64,000 nt of DNA from Mantis religiosa (GCA_030765055.1 CM060950.1:278730868-278794867), one strand, 5' to 3'; shown: positions 1-11,339, counted from the first letter of the stretch. Translations and numbers: made by a program. Notes: generated by a model from the sequence alone, not told the origin.

Positions 1-58
1 AAGAATATTAGTATTTCGACAAATTGGACTTTCAGTTCTACGAATCCACAAAGTCACA
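1..58 (+). mobile_element. 3' end of a Ty3/gypsy-type LTR (fragment)
   Basis: The last ~30 bases (a TTCTACGAA block, then CACAAAGTCACA) match the end of the LTR at 33854-34321, and resemble the end of the LTR at 30870-31301. As at 31301, the CA unit begins directly after the TCACA end. The rest of the LTR lies outside the window. The call rests on this short match and on the conserved LTR/CA-unit junction. Confidence 0.5.
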
Positions 59-1567
59 GTTGTATATGTGTATGTATGCCTGTGTCCAATGCTCAGGAGT
101 ACACAACCAAGCCTTTCACCTTCTAGCCTCCCAGTATTTGGTGACGTCAGGGCACATCTTTTAAGCCTGTCATGATTCTAGATGCTCCATATTCATAATT
201 TCTTCTCTGGTACATAGTAGGCAGTATGGTGAGTTCAATAGTCCAATCCTATAAAGATAGTTATTCAGATCTCCATGTTCAGTTATGAGACGAAAGTTGG
301 CAAAAGGTGATTTTCTTTGTAGTTTTCGAATTGCTTTAGAGTGTTGTGTAATTTGTAGAAACTTTGAGTTTTTATTCCCTTGTGGGGTTTCAGAAAGCAC
401 AAGTATTTGTAAACTTAAATCACTAACAAATAATGTCTCAGAAATTGGTTTGTTCACCACACACACACACACACACACGCACACACACACACACAACACA
501 CACAATTATTTCATGGAAATTGCATACTTCAATAAAATCCACGTAGTTTGTGTACTCATAATTTATCTATCACATAGTTCCAAACAATCAAATAGTTCCA
601 ATGATTGTAGGAAAATTTCAATATATAGAAATACATTTATGCCAAATAAAGTCTCGCATTTTCTGAAAATATCCTCTGAAACTCTTTAAATTCTGCATTA
701 CGTTTTCGTAACTACTGAACCATAACACATAAACACTTACAAATCTTACTAGAGAGGTAAACTGATGTGTTGTACTCCCATTACTTTCTCTACTCATGTA
801 TAAACACTGTTAACCAACGCTTACGATCCCACCTAGTTCATGTTGGTCGATACGAACGTTTACAGAATACAACTTATTGCTAATGCTACTGTAGGTGAAA
901 GCGAATATTGTTCTTTGAAAGCGAAATGACCCAGGTGGTCAAGTGTCATAGATTTATCTCATGTAAAAGATCCTCAAGCCTGATAAAGAGGACACGTCCA
1001 AAATGAAGGAGATTTTCACGTCCAGTGTGCACTGTACCGATGAGAACCACATTAATAAAAATTGCCCCATAAAAATCACAAAATTAATTTTCTCGATTAA
1101 TGCTAACACACTCTTATATATAATTACGGATATCTTTTCTTTATATATCACTGTGAAACACACAAACTGTATCAGTAACACGCCATGCATTACTTTCTTG
1201 AGATTGAAGGTCTAAACCTGCGTGAAGACGAATCTTTTATGTCAAAATCTTTGGCAGGGTTTCCGTTGATTAGGAATTATCAGTGGCCAATCGTCGTTTA
1301 TTTGAGATTCGTAAAATAACCCCAAGCTTCAGATCGCTTTTGATCAAAATTAAGAAGTCCTCCACGGCCAATATAAAATGGGTTGCTGAGAATCACCTAA
1401 ATAATAGTGAACCCATAAATAAAACCTGAATATTAATTTCAACAATGAATGCTCATAAACTTGTATAGTTATAATTCGGTATACAGCTGACTCCTTTTAT
1501 ATATTGCTATTCTACAGGGCAAGGTGCATTGTATAAGATGAGGAAAGGCTAATTTATAGGCATGTCC
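59..1567 (+). repeat. CA-microsatellite unit, copy 1
   Basis: This non-coding repeat of ~1.6 kb recurs at 16121-17658, 20216-21873 and 31302-33001. It opens with a block containing TGTGTCCAATGCT and a GTGACGTCAGGGCACA segment near 140-160, then a (CA)n tract, then AT-rich sequence. Its second half (from about 1100) resembles the body of the tRNA-Arg module, including a weak B-box-like stretch, so it may be a module that lost its tRNA head. Copy 1 is cut by the LINE at 1580 and resumes at 7411. I see no credible gene in it. Confidence 0.75.
457..504. repeat. (CA)n microsatellite
   Basis: Dinucleotide CA tract with two small interruptions. It sits at the same relative place as the CA tract of the other CA units. 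Confidence 0.95.
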
Positions 1568-1579
1568 CTTAATATCTCT
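1568..1579. repeat. Left target-site duplication of the LINE
   Basis: CTTAATATCTCT is repeated exactly at 7399-7410. The paralogous units near 21768 and 32890 carry one uninterrupted version of this region, so the pre-insertion sequence is known. Confidence 0.85.
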
Positions 1580-2142
1580 GCCCCTCAAAATCCAACCTCT
1601 GCGGTACTCGTCTCGAGGGATGAGCAACAGGAAGTAGGGGACCGACCGATGGGGTGATGTACGGTGGGGACTTCGTGTACCCCAGGACCGCTACGGCTGT
1701 CGAGAAAGCTGTAAATACCAGTTTTCGTAACCCCGAAAACTGGCAGAAGAGGCTATGGTGTGATCTCTCGTCTGGGATCCTCTACGAGGTGAGAGTGTCA
1801 CTTCAAACGCCCAAACCATGGTCCACTTCGGTGTTTGAACACAATTATGTTTTGTTACTCTTTTCCCTCTCTGAAACCATATCTGACGGGTAACATAGCT
1901 TGGGTTGTTGGAGTGGGAAGCGCATGGGGTGACTGGGTAACGCGTAATTCCCAGCCCCCTGTTACCATGTAGGGCTATGTTCGTATCCGCTGATACAGGT
2001 CAGTCCCAGGGAGGGGCCATGCTTGAGCTGTTACACCTCTGAAGGCTATTTGGTCCCTCCTTCTTTACACTGGGAGGTGTGACCATAAGGTGAGCAAGGT
2101 CAAGGTCAGGACTCTCACCTAAGCCGGGGTGGCGCCCAGGTT

Positions 2143-2940
2143 GTGAGCACGTCATCGGAGACGTTTGAAGTGGTGGAGGACATTACCGCAATGGCACCGA
2201 AATCTAAACCTACAAGAGTTGTGAAAGTGAATGGAAAAGAAGTAGTCGAGCCCTGTGGTCCTCGCTACTTAGTAATTACCAGAACTGAAGGAGTCAAGAA
2301 CTTTGTCACTGAACCCTTTGATAATACAAAAGGGTCTGGACAAGATAGCTGGTCCGGTTAAATCCTGTACTCGCTCATGAAACGGCACGCTCCTTGTGGA
2401 AGCGCACTCTGTCTCCCAGGCGGCGACCATATTGAAGGCTACGTTGTTGGGCAGCTATCCGGTCACTGTTGCATTGCACGAGACTCTGAACTCCGCACGC
2501 GGAGTTGTCACCACCCGTGCATTAGACGGTATGTCCAATGAGCAGATCAAGGAGAACCTACGAGAGCAAGGTGTAACTGATATATATCGCGTGCAGCGAC
2601 GGGAGCGTGGGGAACTGGTGCCCAACCGTACCCTGTTCTTAACCTTTGATAGGGTAGACCTCCCGAAAAGACTCAGGGCAGGGTATGAGACCATTGAAGT
2701 TAGGCCCTATATACCTAGCCCACTGCAGTGCTTCAATTGACAACGCTTCGACCATACGAGAAATTTCTGTACTTGTGTGCCATTAAGCGTGGAGTATGGC
2801 CTGCCAAAACACGAAGATGCCTGCGCATCCACCGAAAATGTGTTAACTGCGCTGGTGAACATCCCTCCAGCTACAGAGACTGCCCACGCTTCCTGGAGGA
2901 AAAGGCGATACAGGAGAGCCACTTTTAGGAGAAGATATCC
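2143..2940 (+). pseudogene. LINE ORF1 (gag-like, zinc-knuckle) pseudogene
   Basis: In autonomous LINEs of this group ORF1 is a nucleic-acid-binding protein that coats the element RNA. Three pieces are visible: an N-terminal part (2143-2361), a central domain (2396-2740) with GMSNEQIKENLREQGV and VRPYIPSPLQCFN, and zinc knuckles around 2729-2910. The central domain matches the usual order of LINE gag, ending in the VRPYIP...CF motif just before the first CCHC. The second cysteine of that CCHC has become a TGA stop (2738-2740). A later knuckle CVNCAGEHPSSYRDC survives near 2838-2882 in another frame. At least two frameshifts and one stop break it. The start is uncertain: the frame opens at a GTG (2143), with an ATG at about 2191. 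Confidence 0.8.
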
Positions 2941-3604
2941 TTCTTTGAAGCCCGGAAATTTCTACGTACTCGACAATCGCGCGTACCGAGGTCCAGTACA
3001 TACAGCTCAATAGCAGCTAAGCCGTTACCGAAAAAAAATCGCAACCCAAACCAGCGATTTTGAGGCCACCATATCCGACAGAATTATCACTGCCACATCA
3101 GCTCCGAAGCTGTCAAAGCCATCTCCGTCTGCACCTACCTCACTCGCATCGCCGAAGAAGTCGGTAGTATCGCCATCAAAAGTATCTGCCACAACCAAAA
3201 AGAATAACAAACCTGTCGTTTACGATGCACCGCCCCTAAAGTTTCAGACCAGCTATCAGATGTCAGATTTTATCTAGGAAAAGAGTGGCACGACCAGGAA
3301 AAAGAAAAGTAAGAAGGCATCTCGAAGTTCTTCTTCTGAGTCTTTTGGGGAGGAAACGGACCGAGAACTTTTATCTTCGTCGGTCTCAGTCTCCAATCGG
3401 TTCGAAGTTCTGGAACCCAAGTTCTCTATGGGGAAAGGGGCCTCTTCCGTAGAGGAAATGGAGCAGTAGGATGCTGATCACACTGCCAGAATGGTTGTTA
3501 TAATGGGCAGGATTAACAGGATATACCAGGTGTTAGCCTAACACCGAAGAAGAGAGGTAAGCTGATTCTGCCACCACCGAAGTCACCTTAATCTGCCTTA
3601 GCTA

Positions 3605-6600
3605 ATAATATCTTATGCCTTTACTACAACAGCTATCCTATATTGGAACATCCGGGTACTCCGAACGCTTCATCTGCTGCTCCATAAGCACAAACCTTTG
3701 GCTGTATTCTTACAGGGGAGTAAGCTCCGTCCCGCGGCCTCTTGTAACATCTCACGGAATTCCTCTATACAGTGCGATGTTGAACCAGAAGAGGTTATTA
3801 CGGCGAACGGAGGCACGTTAGTGCTAGTCAGAAATATATTTCGATGCCTTACTTCTACAATCATTCAGTCATTTGCTGTCCATATTACCCTGCCGTTGTT
3901 AGAGTTCACCCTTTGTTTTATGTATGCCCCACCTTCTGAGGAACTCTCACTCACCGAGCTACAAGATCTGATTTTTGAGTTACCCACAAGTTTTCTGGTG
4001 GTGGGATACTTAAGCGCCCACCACCCTCTCTGGTGTTCCACCAAATCTTGTGCCAGAGGTCAAGTCATCGCGAAACTTTTGGACAGCAGTAACCTGGTTC
4101 TCCTGAACACCAGAGAACCAACGTTTCTTTCCGATGCACTCCACACCATTTTCCAAATTGATTTGGCAGTTTGCTCACCACAGCTAGCAGTCTCTTTACA
4201 ATGGAATGTCATCTCTGACGTGCACTACACCGATCACTTTCCATGTCTCCTTACTCTCCAGGCAAAGACATACCCTGCACCCGTGTGCCAACCTGGTGCT
4301 TCGATCATGCCAACTGTGCTGTTTACATCCAGTTGGCTGTTCTTAGTTACGAGCACGAGTCTGTGAATGGCATGGTGGGTTACCTCACCGAGCAGATTCT
4401 TTCAGCAGCCGAGCAGGCTATTCCCCGCTCTAATACTGCACCCAATGAGCTCCTGTTCCGTGGTGGACGCCTGATTGCCGGAACGCTGTTCGTGGCCGTA
4501 GAGGCGCTCTGCGTGTTTTCCAAGAACACTCTACCTTGGATAATCTGATTGCCTACAATAAAATGCGTGCAAGTTATAGGCAAGTAATTAGGGACAGCAA
4601 AAACTCATCGTGGAATACCTTTATATCTTCTCTTAATCGTCATACTTACTCCTCTGAGTATGGAATAAGCTAAGGCGCGTGGCCAGAAAACCGGCCGACA
4701 GGCGATTGCAGGTATGAAGACACGTGCAGCAGTCGTTGTTGATCCGTTCGATGTGGCTAACACGTTTGGTAGTGCTTTCGCTCAAGTTTCCAGCTCGGAT
4801 AGTTACGCGTCTGAATTCCTCTCCATTAAGGCTCTGGTCGAAGCCCAAGGTCTCTGCTTTCATTCTAGAAATAGTGCAGATTACAACCACCTCTTCACCA
4901 TGGCAGAGTTGGAACACGCTCTTTCAGCTTCGGAACTATCTGCACCAGGCCCGGACGGAATCCACATGCAAATCCTGCAACAGCTCTCTCCTGAGGGCAA
5001 GACCTTCCTGTTGGAGGTCTATAATCGGATCTGGGCGGAAGGTAGTTCCCCGAACGGTGGCGAGAAGCCACCAAAATACTCATATTGAAACCCGGAAAGC
5101 ACCGGCATCTCTCTTCCATTTACCGTCCTATTTCTCTCACAAGTTGCGCATGCAAGGTGATGGAACGCATGATTAACGGACGGTTAATGTGGTGGCTGGA
5201 ACGACATCACCTTCCAACCAACATCCAATGCGGTATCCGCCGACGCCTTTCAACAGTGGACCATTTTGTGTCTCTGTCGACGCAAATAATGAACGGCTTC
5301 CTTTAGAAGTGCCAAACTATCGGGATACTTTTTCACTTAGAGACGGCTTATGATACCTGTTGGCGTGTAGGAATACTACGCTCTCTGCACTCCTGGACAA
5401 TTCGTGATCGCCTAACAATTTTTGTTCAGGAGTTCCTGAATGACCGCTCATTCCTAGTAAGGGTCGGCTCTGTTTTTTCTACTGCTTTTATTCAGGAGAA
5501 TGGAGTACCTCATGGTTCGGTACTTAGTGTTACGCTATTCTCTAACTCTATCAACTCCATCTCCCAATGCATTCTTCAAGGAGTCTCATCCTGCTTAATC
5601 GTAGACGACTTTTCGGTCTATTGTACCACCCAGCGAACACCGTTTCTATTGCGCCTTCTACAGCAATGCTTGGGCAACCTTTGCGATTGGACCTTAAGGA
5701 ACTGTTTTCGGTTCTCAGCTGAGAACACCATTTGCGTGAACTTCTGGCGCCACCTACGCTCCGATTGGTTCCTCAAAAACTACCGTTTGCAGATGAGAGG
5801 ATATTGCTTGTTTTGGTGCTTGATAGAAACATCAGCTAGTCCCCGCATATAACACAACTGAACGCCAGCTGTGACCGTCCCCTAAATGGTCTGCGGGTAC
5901 TCAGTGGGAAGTCCTGGGAAGCAGATCGCACGGTGTTGCTGCGATACAACCGCACTCTAATTCTCTCTAATTTGGTCTATGTTTGCATCATATACGCTTG
6001 AGCACGTTGAAAAAATTTTACGCAGTCCATAATTGTGGCAAACGTACTGCCATTGGGGCTTTTCCCACTAGCACCGTGATAGAGCTCTACGCCGAATCTG
6101 CAGAACCTCCTCTTCAATGCCGGTGTGATATTTTATTAGGGAATTATGGCTGTGGTCTACATTGCATGCCAAAGCATCCGTCGTTCGCTCTATTTTCAAC
6201 ACCTCAGTAGACTACCGTTTGAGGAACACCTCTCGTTTTCCAAAGCCACCTGGCTTTAGCTTTCGAGAGTGTACCCACCTTGGCTGCGTGAATTTTCCCT
6301 CGTGGATCTAGGCATGACACGCTGCAAGAAGTCAATGATGGCTCCCAGTAGTTTTCGCACGTGTTTTTTTTGGAATTTTCATCCCGTTTTAACGATCGAG
6401 ATTTAATTTATGATGATGGCTCCAAGAGCCCAGAAGGTGTTGGCTGTGCGTTTGTCTGTGGGACCGAACACTTATACATTCGGTTTCTACAGCTGCACCT
6501 CAAATTTTAGTGCTGAAATTTATGCGATCATCCGAGCCATTTTATATGTACGACGACACCAGTTAGGCGACTGCTTTATTTCTAGTGATTCCCTGAATAC

Positions 6601-7227
6601 ACCTCAGAGCCATCGGCAGCTGCACAGCTACATCCCATTGTACAGCGAACCCAGGATGCGCTCCACGTTTTAGATACCTCTTGTGTTAGCGTGGTATGTG
6701 CAGGTGTACCTGGATACGTAGGCTTACCAGGGAATGAACTGCCGGATTCGGCGGCAATGTCGGGTGTCATTCAGCCAAAGGCCAGCATACCATTCGTCTC
6801 TTCGGAGGACTTCCGTTTTGGGATTCGGAGTGCCGTGTTGTCCTCCTGGTGCTCAGAGTGGTCCGCTCTACGCGCAAATAAGCTCCGCTATTCGATGGAC
6901 GACCCAGTTTGGTGGGTAACCTCCTGGCATCCTTCCCGTCGCGAAGAACAGCAATTGGCTCGGTTGCGCATACGCCACTGTCTTTTGACGCATTGTTATC
7001 GTTTTAAGGAGGACCCTGCTCCAGTTTGCCCGTTTTGCGGCGAAGCCCTCTCTGTCCGCCATGTTTTAATAAACTGCTTTAACCTGGCTCGTCTTCGTAG
7101 GTCCCTCCAGCTGCCGGACAGCTTGCTAGATGTATTGGCGGACGACCAAAAAGCGGTGGCCAAAGCTTTTAATTCCTGTTATACTCTCAATTTTAAAATT
7201 TGGCTTTTAACTCTTTATCCATTTTAA
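3605..7227 (+). pseudogene. LINE ORF2 (endonuclease-RT-RNase H) pseudogene
   Basis: ORF2 normally nicks the target and reverse-transcribes the element RNA. Domains in order: an APE-type endonuclease (about 3620-4260) with AHHPLW, IDLAV and TDHFP motifs; a reverse transcriptase (about 4710-6200) with YRPISLTS near 5125, AYDT near 5349, GVPHGSVLS near 5500 and VDD at 5601-5609; an RNase H (about 6400-6770) with DDGS, SAEIYA and SSDSLN; and a C-terminal CPFC...H...C motif (7027-7077). The endonuclease GDFNAHH box reads GYLSAHH, losing the Asp and Asn, and motif A of the RT lacks its first Asp. Several frameshifts and stops split the ORF. It is clearly dead. Confidence 0.88.
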
Positions 7228-7398
7228 CCGTTGAATGTTTTTAAGTATGTTTTAGCTTTGACGTAAGAAACGTGTGTGTATTATTTAGGCTGGACACAAC
7301 TTGGCTCAATTAATCTATTCTTAGCATGATTAGTTTTTTAGAGGCGCTGATGACCGCGCTGTTCAGCGCCCTAAATCACAATCATTCATTCATTCACT

Positions 7399-7410
7399 CT
7401 TAATATCTCT
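7399..7410. repeat. Right target-site duplication of the LINE
   Basis: Second exact copy of CTTAATATCTCT, two bases after the (CATT)n tail; the CT-rich part of the host repeat resumes here. Confidence 0.85.
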
Positions 7411-7508
7411 CTTTCTCTCTTTGTGTACGTCTCTATGTGTCTGTCTCAGCCTCTGAATAGAGCAGCAGTTCCGCTGATACAGTATATATAACGCGAAAGT
7501 GAGCACAA
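7411..7508 (+). repeat. Remainder of CA unit 1 (CT-rich leader of tRNA-Arg copy)
   Basis: CT-rich sequence followed by a block (CAGCAGTTCC...ATATATAACGCGAAAGTGAG) that precedes the good tRNA-Arg copies at 17659, 21874 and 33002. It is continuous with 59-1567 once the LINE and one TSD are removed. Confidence 0.8.
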
Positions 7509-7580
7509 GCCCTCGTGGCCTAATGGGTAAGGCGTCGGACTCCTAATCCGAAGATTGCCGGTCCGAATCCCCCCGGGGGT
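7509..7580 (+). pseudogene. tRNA-Arg(CCU)-like copy, T-arm damaged
   Basis: 72 nt with intact acceptor, D and anticodon stems and a CTCCTAA anticodon loop (CCU, decoding AGG). The T arm reads GCCGG/TCCGAAT/CCCCC, with mispairs and a C replacing the conserved T of the B box. A T4 run follows within 10 nt. It would fold poorly as a tRNA, so I call it a pseudogene of the tRNA-Arg-headed repeat. Confidence 0.75.
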
Positions 7581-8182
7581 TATATTTTGGCTTCGTTTTC
7601 GTAACTTCGAAACCGCGCATTATGAATATTATTAAAATACTTTTATTAAGGTAATTCCGTATTAAGAGTTTTTATATAAAGTTATGAGACAAACACTCTA
7701 TAAGTAACACGACAGCTCTGAGTCCCGATGCCACTGGTTCAAACCCGTCGCAGTATCTAACATTTTTTCCGTTAAAAATCTTTACCATGCAGACTTTCAA
7801 ATAGGATATATACATTGTGGTCAGATGTCGTACATAAAAACGTTTATATAGCAAATCAACTTTGACGTATGTGCTTCTTATCAACAGTAAGTTAAGATAA
7901 CACACGCATAATTGCAATGGGCTGCTGAGAACTACAAAAGTTAGGTTTCGTCGTAAATAAAAACTCATTATTAACGTCAACAAGTAAATCAACACGTTTT
8001 TATAAATGTAACTGCCTATGTATCGACTAATTTAATTCATAATTGTTCCTTACATCAAAAGAACTATGAGACAAGAAGAAAAAACGGCTAAGTTATTTTA
8101 TATCCTCTCTCACACACCCTGCCTCTCCATCTGTGGGCGATAATTGTTCTACTGATGTATTGTAACACGACAGTGTATAGTA
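7581..8182 (+). repeat. Body of tRNA-Arg module (island 1)
   Basis: This AT-rich spacer between successive tRNA-Arg-like heads has recurring landmarks: a GGCTTCGTTTTCGTAA block just after the head, a second tRNA-like B-box stretch (TGGTTCAAACCCGTC near 7735), a GGCTGCTGAGAACTACA block near 7920 and a CT-rich end before the next head. The same order appears at 17731, 21946, 24353 and 33074. No coding potential seen. Confidence 0.75.
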
Positions 8183-8252
8183 GCCCTCATAACCTAAGAA
8201 TAAGGCATCGGCTCCTAATGTGGTGATTGTGGTTTCGAGTCCTGCCCGCCTT
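8183..8252 (+). pseudogene. Decayed tRNA-Arg-like head
   Basis: Recognisable by GCCCTCATAACCTAAG, TAAGGCATCGG, CTCCTAAT and a B-box-like GGTTTCGAGTCCT. The anticodon stem no longer pairs and the acceptor is lost. It lies 674 bp downstream of the head at 7509, fitting the ~0.7-kb module spacing. Confidence 0.7.
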
Positions 8253-8424
8253 TACTTTCAGCCTTCTTTATGGTAATCTCGAAACCGCTCACTCTAAACA
8301 TTTAATGCTCCTACATAGATAATTACGAATATAAGAGTGCTACAAATTTAACTCCCAAAGCCATCTTCCGCATGTGTGACATGTAAAACAAAATAACTAT
8401 TTAATTCCTATGTTCTTCCTAACG
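8253..8424 (+). repeat. Module tail with an empty LTR insertion site
   Basis: Sequence after the decayed head (GAAACCGCTCACT...TTAATGCTCCTACATAG) is collinear with 33820-33853 joined directly to 34322-34350. It therefore represents the site without the solo LTR found in island 2. Confidence 0.65.
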
Positions 8425-9000
8425 GAGTGTTTTCCTATCTCTTTGCGTTTACCTGATCTGGTGTTGTGTGAGTAACATGCTGGACCCTGGTTTCTGAAGC
8501 CACGATTTGGAACACGAAGGAGCACCATGTGTTTTATTGGGAGTAAATATATTTAATGCAGGTTGATTAATATGAGGTAGCAGTCGTATACGCCTTGAAG
8601 GAGTAGAGAGTAGTGTGATGGGGGTAAGGTGTTAGCTCTCTGATCTTACTGTATGCTGAGATCTGCTTTTACACTTACCTTGAGGCTGGTTACATGTATG
8701 GAATGCTATTACAGTCTACGATATATTTTAGGCACTCTAAATGGGCGATTTATCTCTTATTGGTTTCTCTGTTACAAAGTGGACTTCATCCGCCCTTGCA
8801 GAGTCATCGCCGTCCTCTCTCAAGTAAATTATTAAGTGAACTAACGTTTCCTTCCCTAAGTATAGAAGAAGATGTCATCCAAAGTTGTACGCATATTTCG
8901 AGGACTGCCACCTCTTCTGTATCAAATTGTACGGCTGGTCACTTTCTGATGACTTTGACATTTCTTTCCCCTTATATGGCTAAGCAATAATGATTATGAT
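8425..9000 (+). repeat. Island tail repeat T, copy 1
   Basis: Shared with 34440-35200: conserved blocks include CTGATCTGGTGTTGTGTGAG near 8455, CTTACCTTGAGGCTGGT near 8675 and TGCTATTACAGTCTACGA near 8703. In both islands it follows the decayed tRNA-Arg module. It is non-coding as far as I can see; short open frames at 8653 and 8694 are not conserved in the second copy. Confidence 0.7.
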
Positions 9001-9126
9001 ATAGATAAATGTTTTTCTAACAATACATCCCATTTTCAGGAAAGTATAAGTGTTTGATAACTCAAATTAGTAGCAAGGAAAACCTCATAAATTGGTTTCT
9101 TCAGCGCTCGCTTGTACCCACCCGCT

Positions 9127-9201
<75 letters not shown>

Positions 9202-9420
9202 ACACGTTATTTGACCAAAATTGTATATATGAAGGAAATAATAATATTTTGTGTATCTCATATTTCCAAACCGATTAATGAGTTTATGTATGGTATAGTC
9301 CTAGTATATACATAATTTAAACAAAAAGACGTGGGAAGCTCATGACCGAGAAATCTCCAGTGGTAAGAAGTTTACTGGAAATAGTTCCATAAAAGTACAG
9401 ATAAGGGTAATGATGATATG
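9001..9420 (+). repeat. Truncated CA-unit fragment
   Basis: Sequence around the CA tract (CATAAATTGGTTTCTTCA before; TTATTTGACCAAAATTGTA after) matches the centre of the CA units. Its outer parts are missing. It lies between tail repeat T and the satellite. Confidence 0.6.
9128..9205. repeat. (CA)n microsatellite
   Basis: Long CA tract with one late CATA interruption. Open frames across it encode only Thr-His or Val-Cys runs. Confidence 0.97.
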
Positions 9421-10912
9421 TGTATATCATGTGTATATATGAAATGGATATTCGAGCTAATACCTCCAACATTAAGCCATACCTGATAGTGAAACAAATG
9501 AAGATGAAATGAGTACAGGCTCCACCGAAATTGTAGTTAACAAATCACAGTCATTTTGTATAAGAGAAGAAATCCAACTGTAAGTCATTTTGGAGGATGA
9601 ATTAAGTGAAGTTCAAAAGAGTAAAGGCTCCATAGAATTTAGATTTAACAGATAACAATCTTTTGAAATAAGACAAAACCTACGATATTAAGTCATTTGC
9701 GGGGATTAAAAAATTATGTTCAAATAAGTACAGGCTCCATAGAGCTTAGCGTTTAAAGATTACAATCCTTTTGGATAACGCAAAACTTCCAACTTAGAGG
9801 CATTTGTGAGGATGAAACAAATGATTTTCAAATGAGTATAGGCCCCATAGAGCTTAGAGTTTAAAGATAACCATCTTTTTGAGTAACGGAAATCTTACAA
9901 CTTTAAGTCATTTGCGAGGATGAAACAAATGATGTTCAAATGAGTACAGGCTTCACACAGCTTAGAGTCTAAAATAACAATGTTTTGGATAACGGCAATC
10001 TTTCAGCTTAAACTCATTTGCGAGGATGAAACAAAATATGTTCAAATGAGTACAGGCTCCATAATGCTTATAGTTTAAAGATAACAATCTTTTTGGATAA
10101 CGGAAAACCTCCAGCTTTAAGTCATTTGCGGGGCTGAAACAAAAGATGTTCAAATGAGTACAGGCTCCTTAGAGCTTAGAGTTTAAAGACAACAATCTTT
10201 TGGGATAATGGAAAACTTCCAGCTTAAACCATTTGCGAGGATGAAACAAATGTTGTTCAAATTAGTACAGGCTCCATAGAGCTTAACTTTAATATATATC
10301 AATTTTCTTGGACAAGAGAATACCTCCAACATTAAGGCATAACGCATAGTGATACTAATGAAGTTCTTATATGTACAGGATCCAAAGAACTTAGACTTAA
10401 AAGAAGAAAATAATTTTGTATAAGAAGAAACTTCCAACATTAAGGTTTTTTTCGGGTGGTGAAGCAAATGAAGTTTAAAAGGGTAAAGGCCCCACTAAGC
10501 TTAATGTTAAATAATTACAATCTTTTTAGAAAAGAGAGAGCCTCTAACATTGAGTCATTTGCGAGGATGAAACAACTATGTTCATATGAGTACAGGCTCC
10601 TTAGTGCTTGGTGTTAAATGATAAAAATCATTTTGTATCAAAGAAAACCTCCAACTTTAAGTCATTTCGGAGGATGAAACAAATGATATTCAAAGTAGTA
10701 AAGGTTCCATAGAGTTTGCACTTAACAGATAATAGTCTTTTCGGATAAGAAAAAACGTCCAACATAAAGTCATACCGGATAGTGAAACAAATGAAGATCA
10801 AATGAGTAAAGGCCCTACAGAGATTGGAGCTAACAAATGACAATAATTTTTCATAAGAGAAAACCTCCAACATTAAGTTATTTCGGATGATGAAGCAAAT
10901 GAAGTTAAAAAA
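9421..10912. repeat. ~107-bp satellite, alpha type (block A1)
   Basis: About 14 diverged tandem monomers; successive TACAGGCTCC landmarks at 9945, 10051 and 10159 give 106-108 bp. Typical blocks are CAGGCTCCATAGAGCTTAG, GATAACAATCTTTTTGGATA, CCTCCAACATTAAGTCAT and GAAACAAATGA. Monomers differ noticeably from each other, which suggests an old array. The block stops at the insertion point of the tRNA-like array. Confidence 0.9.
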
Positions 10913-10927
10913 AACCAGCCCATAGAA
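10913..10927. repeat. Left target-site duplication of the tRNA-like array
   Basis: AACCAGCCCATAGAA is satellite sequence and is exactly repeated at 14063-14077. After the right copy the satellite continues in register. Confidence 0.85.
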
Positions 10928-10955
10928 AACGTTGAGTCAGACTGAAAAATTCAAT

Positions 10956-11026
10956 GCAATAGAAGGGATTTGAACCAGGGATCTTCTGGTTTCCGTCCAG
11001 CCGCACTACCATTGTGCTACTATGAC
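10956..11026 (-). pseudogene. tRNA-like copy m6 (outermost, diverged)
   Basis: Carries several changes not in its neighbours (acceptor CTATGGC lost on its 3' side, CCTGG in place of CGTGG in the T arm). Being at the edge, it may have escaped homogenisation. Confidence 0.75.
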
Positions 11027-11268
11027 CAACGTGCCGATATGACATTAAATTCTCCAACTGACTCGTATTTTCCCGGTAAACCACTTAGGAGTTCTCATAA
11101 ACACATGAGACAACTACCTTAATGGCGACTTACAACATGTAAGTACTTTAAAGCCCGGGCTCTGTAGTTAACCACTATTAGGTTAATTGATGGAAATTAA
11201 TTATTCTTTCACACTGGCCGTGTGTAGGCTAAATTGTGGAAACGTTGAGTCAGACTGAAAAATTCAAT

Positions 11269-11339
11269 GCCATAGCCGGGATTTGAACCACGGATCTTCT
11301 GGTTTCCGTCCAGCCGCACTACCATTGTGCTACTATGGC
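11269..11339 (-). pseudogene. tRNA-like copy m5
   Basis: 71 nt: acceptor GCCATAG/CTATGGC pairs fully, D stem GCAC/GTGC, anticodon stem CTGG/CCAG with loop ACGGAAA (GGA at the anticodon position, but no U33), T stem CGTGG/CCCGG with two mispairs. These flaws argue against a working tRNA-Ser; the Pol III boxes are intact. Confidence 0.75.

Larger units (their letters stand above)
1580..7398 (+). mobile_element. Near full-length, inactivated non-LTR retrotransposon (I/Jockey group, RNase H-bearing)
   Basis: This 5.8-kb LINE has a GC-richer 5' UTR (1580-2140), a gag-like ORF1, an ORF2 with endonuclease, reverse transcriptase, RNase H and a C-terminal Cys/His motif, and a 3' UTR with a compact hairpin-like GCGCTGA...TCAGCGCCC element at about 7344-7371. 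A (CATT)n tail follows at 7380-7396. A 12-bp TSD flanks it. Gag with RNase H places it in the I/Jockey/R1 group of LINEs; I cannot resolve the clade without a tree. Every coding block carries stops or frameshifts, so it is inactive. It interrupts the CA unit in its CT-rich part. Base composition and codon-like structure differ sharply from the AT-rich flanks. Confidence 0.9.

Noticed and set aside
285..689. Open frames over CA and CT microsatellites (also near 9054, 18243, 24865, 27553, 31436)
   Set aside because: Low-complexity Thr-His, Val-Cys, Ser-Leu or Arg-Glu runs caused by dinucleotide repeats.
11269..11339. Functional tRNA-Ser(GGA) genes in the 313-bp units
   Set aside because: No U33, an anticodon-stem mispair and two T-stem mispairs in all copies; better read as tRNA-derived repeat heads.
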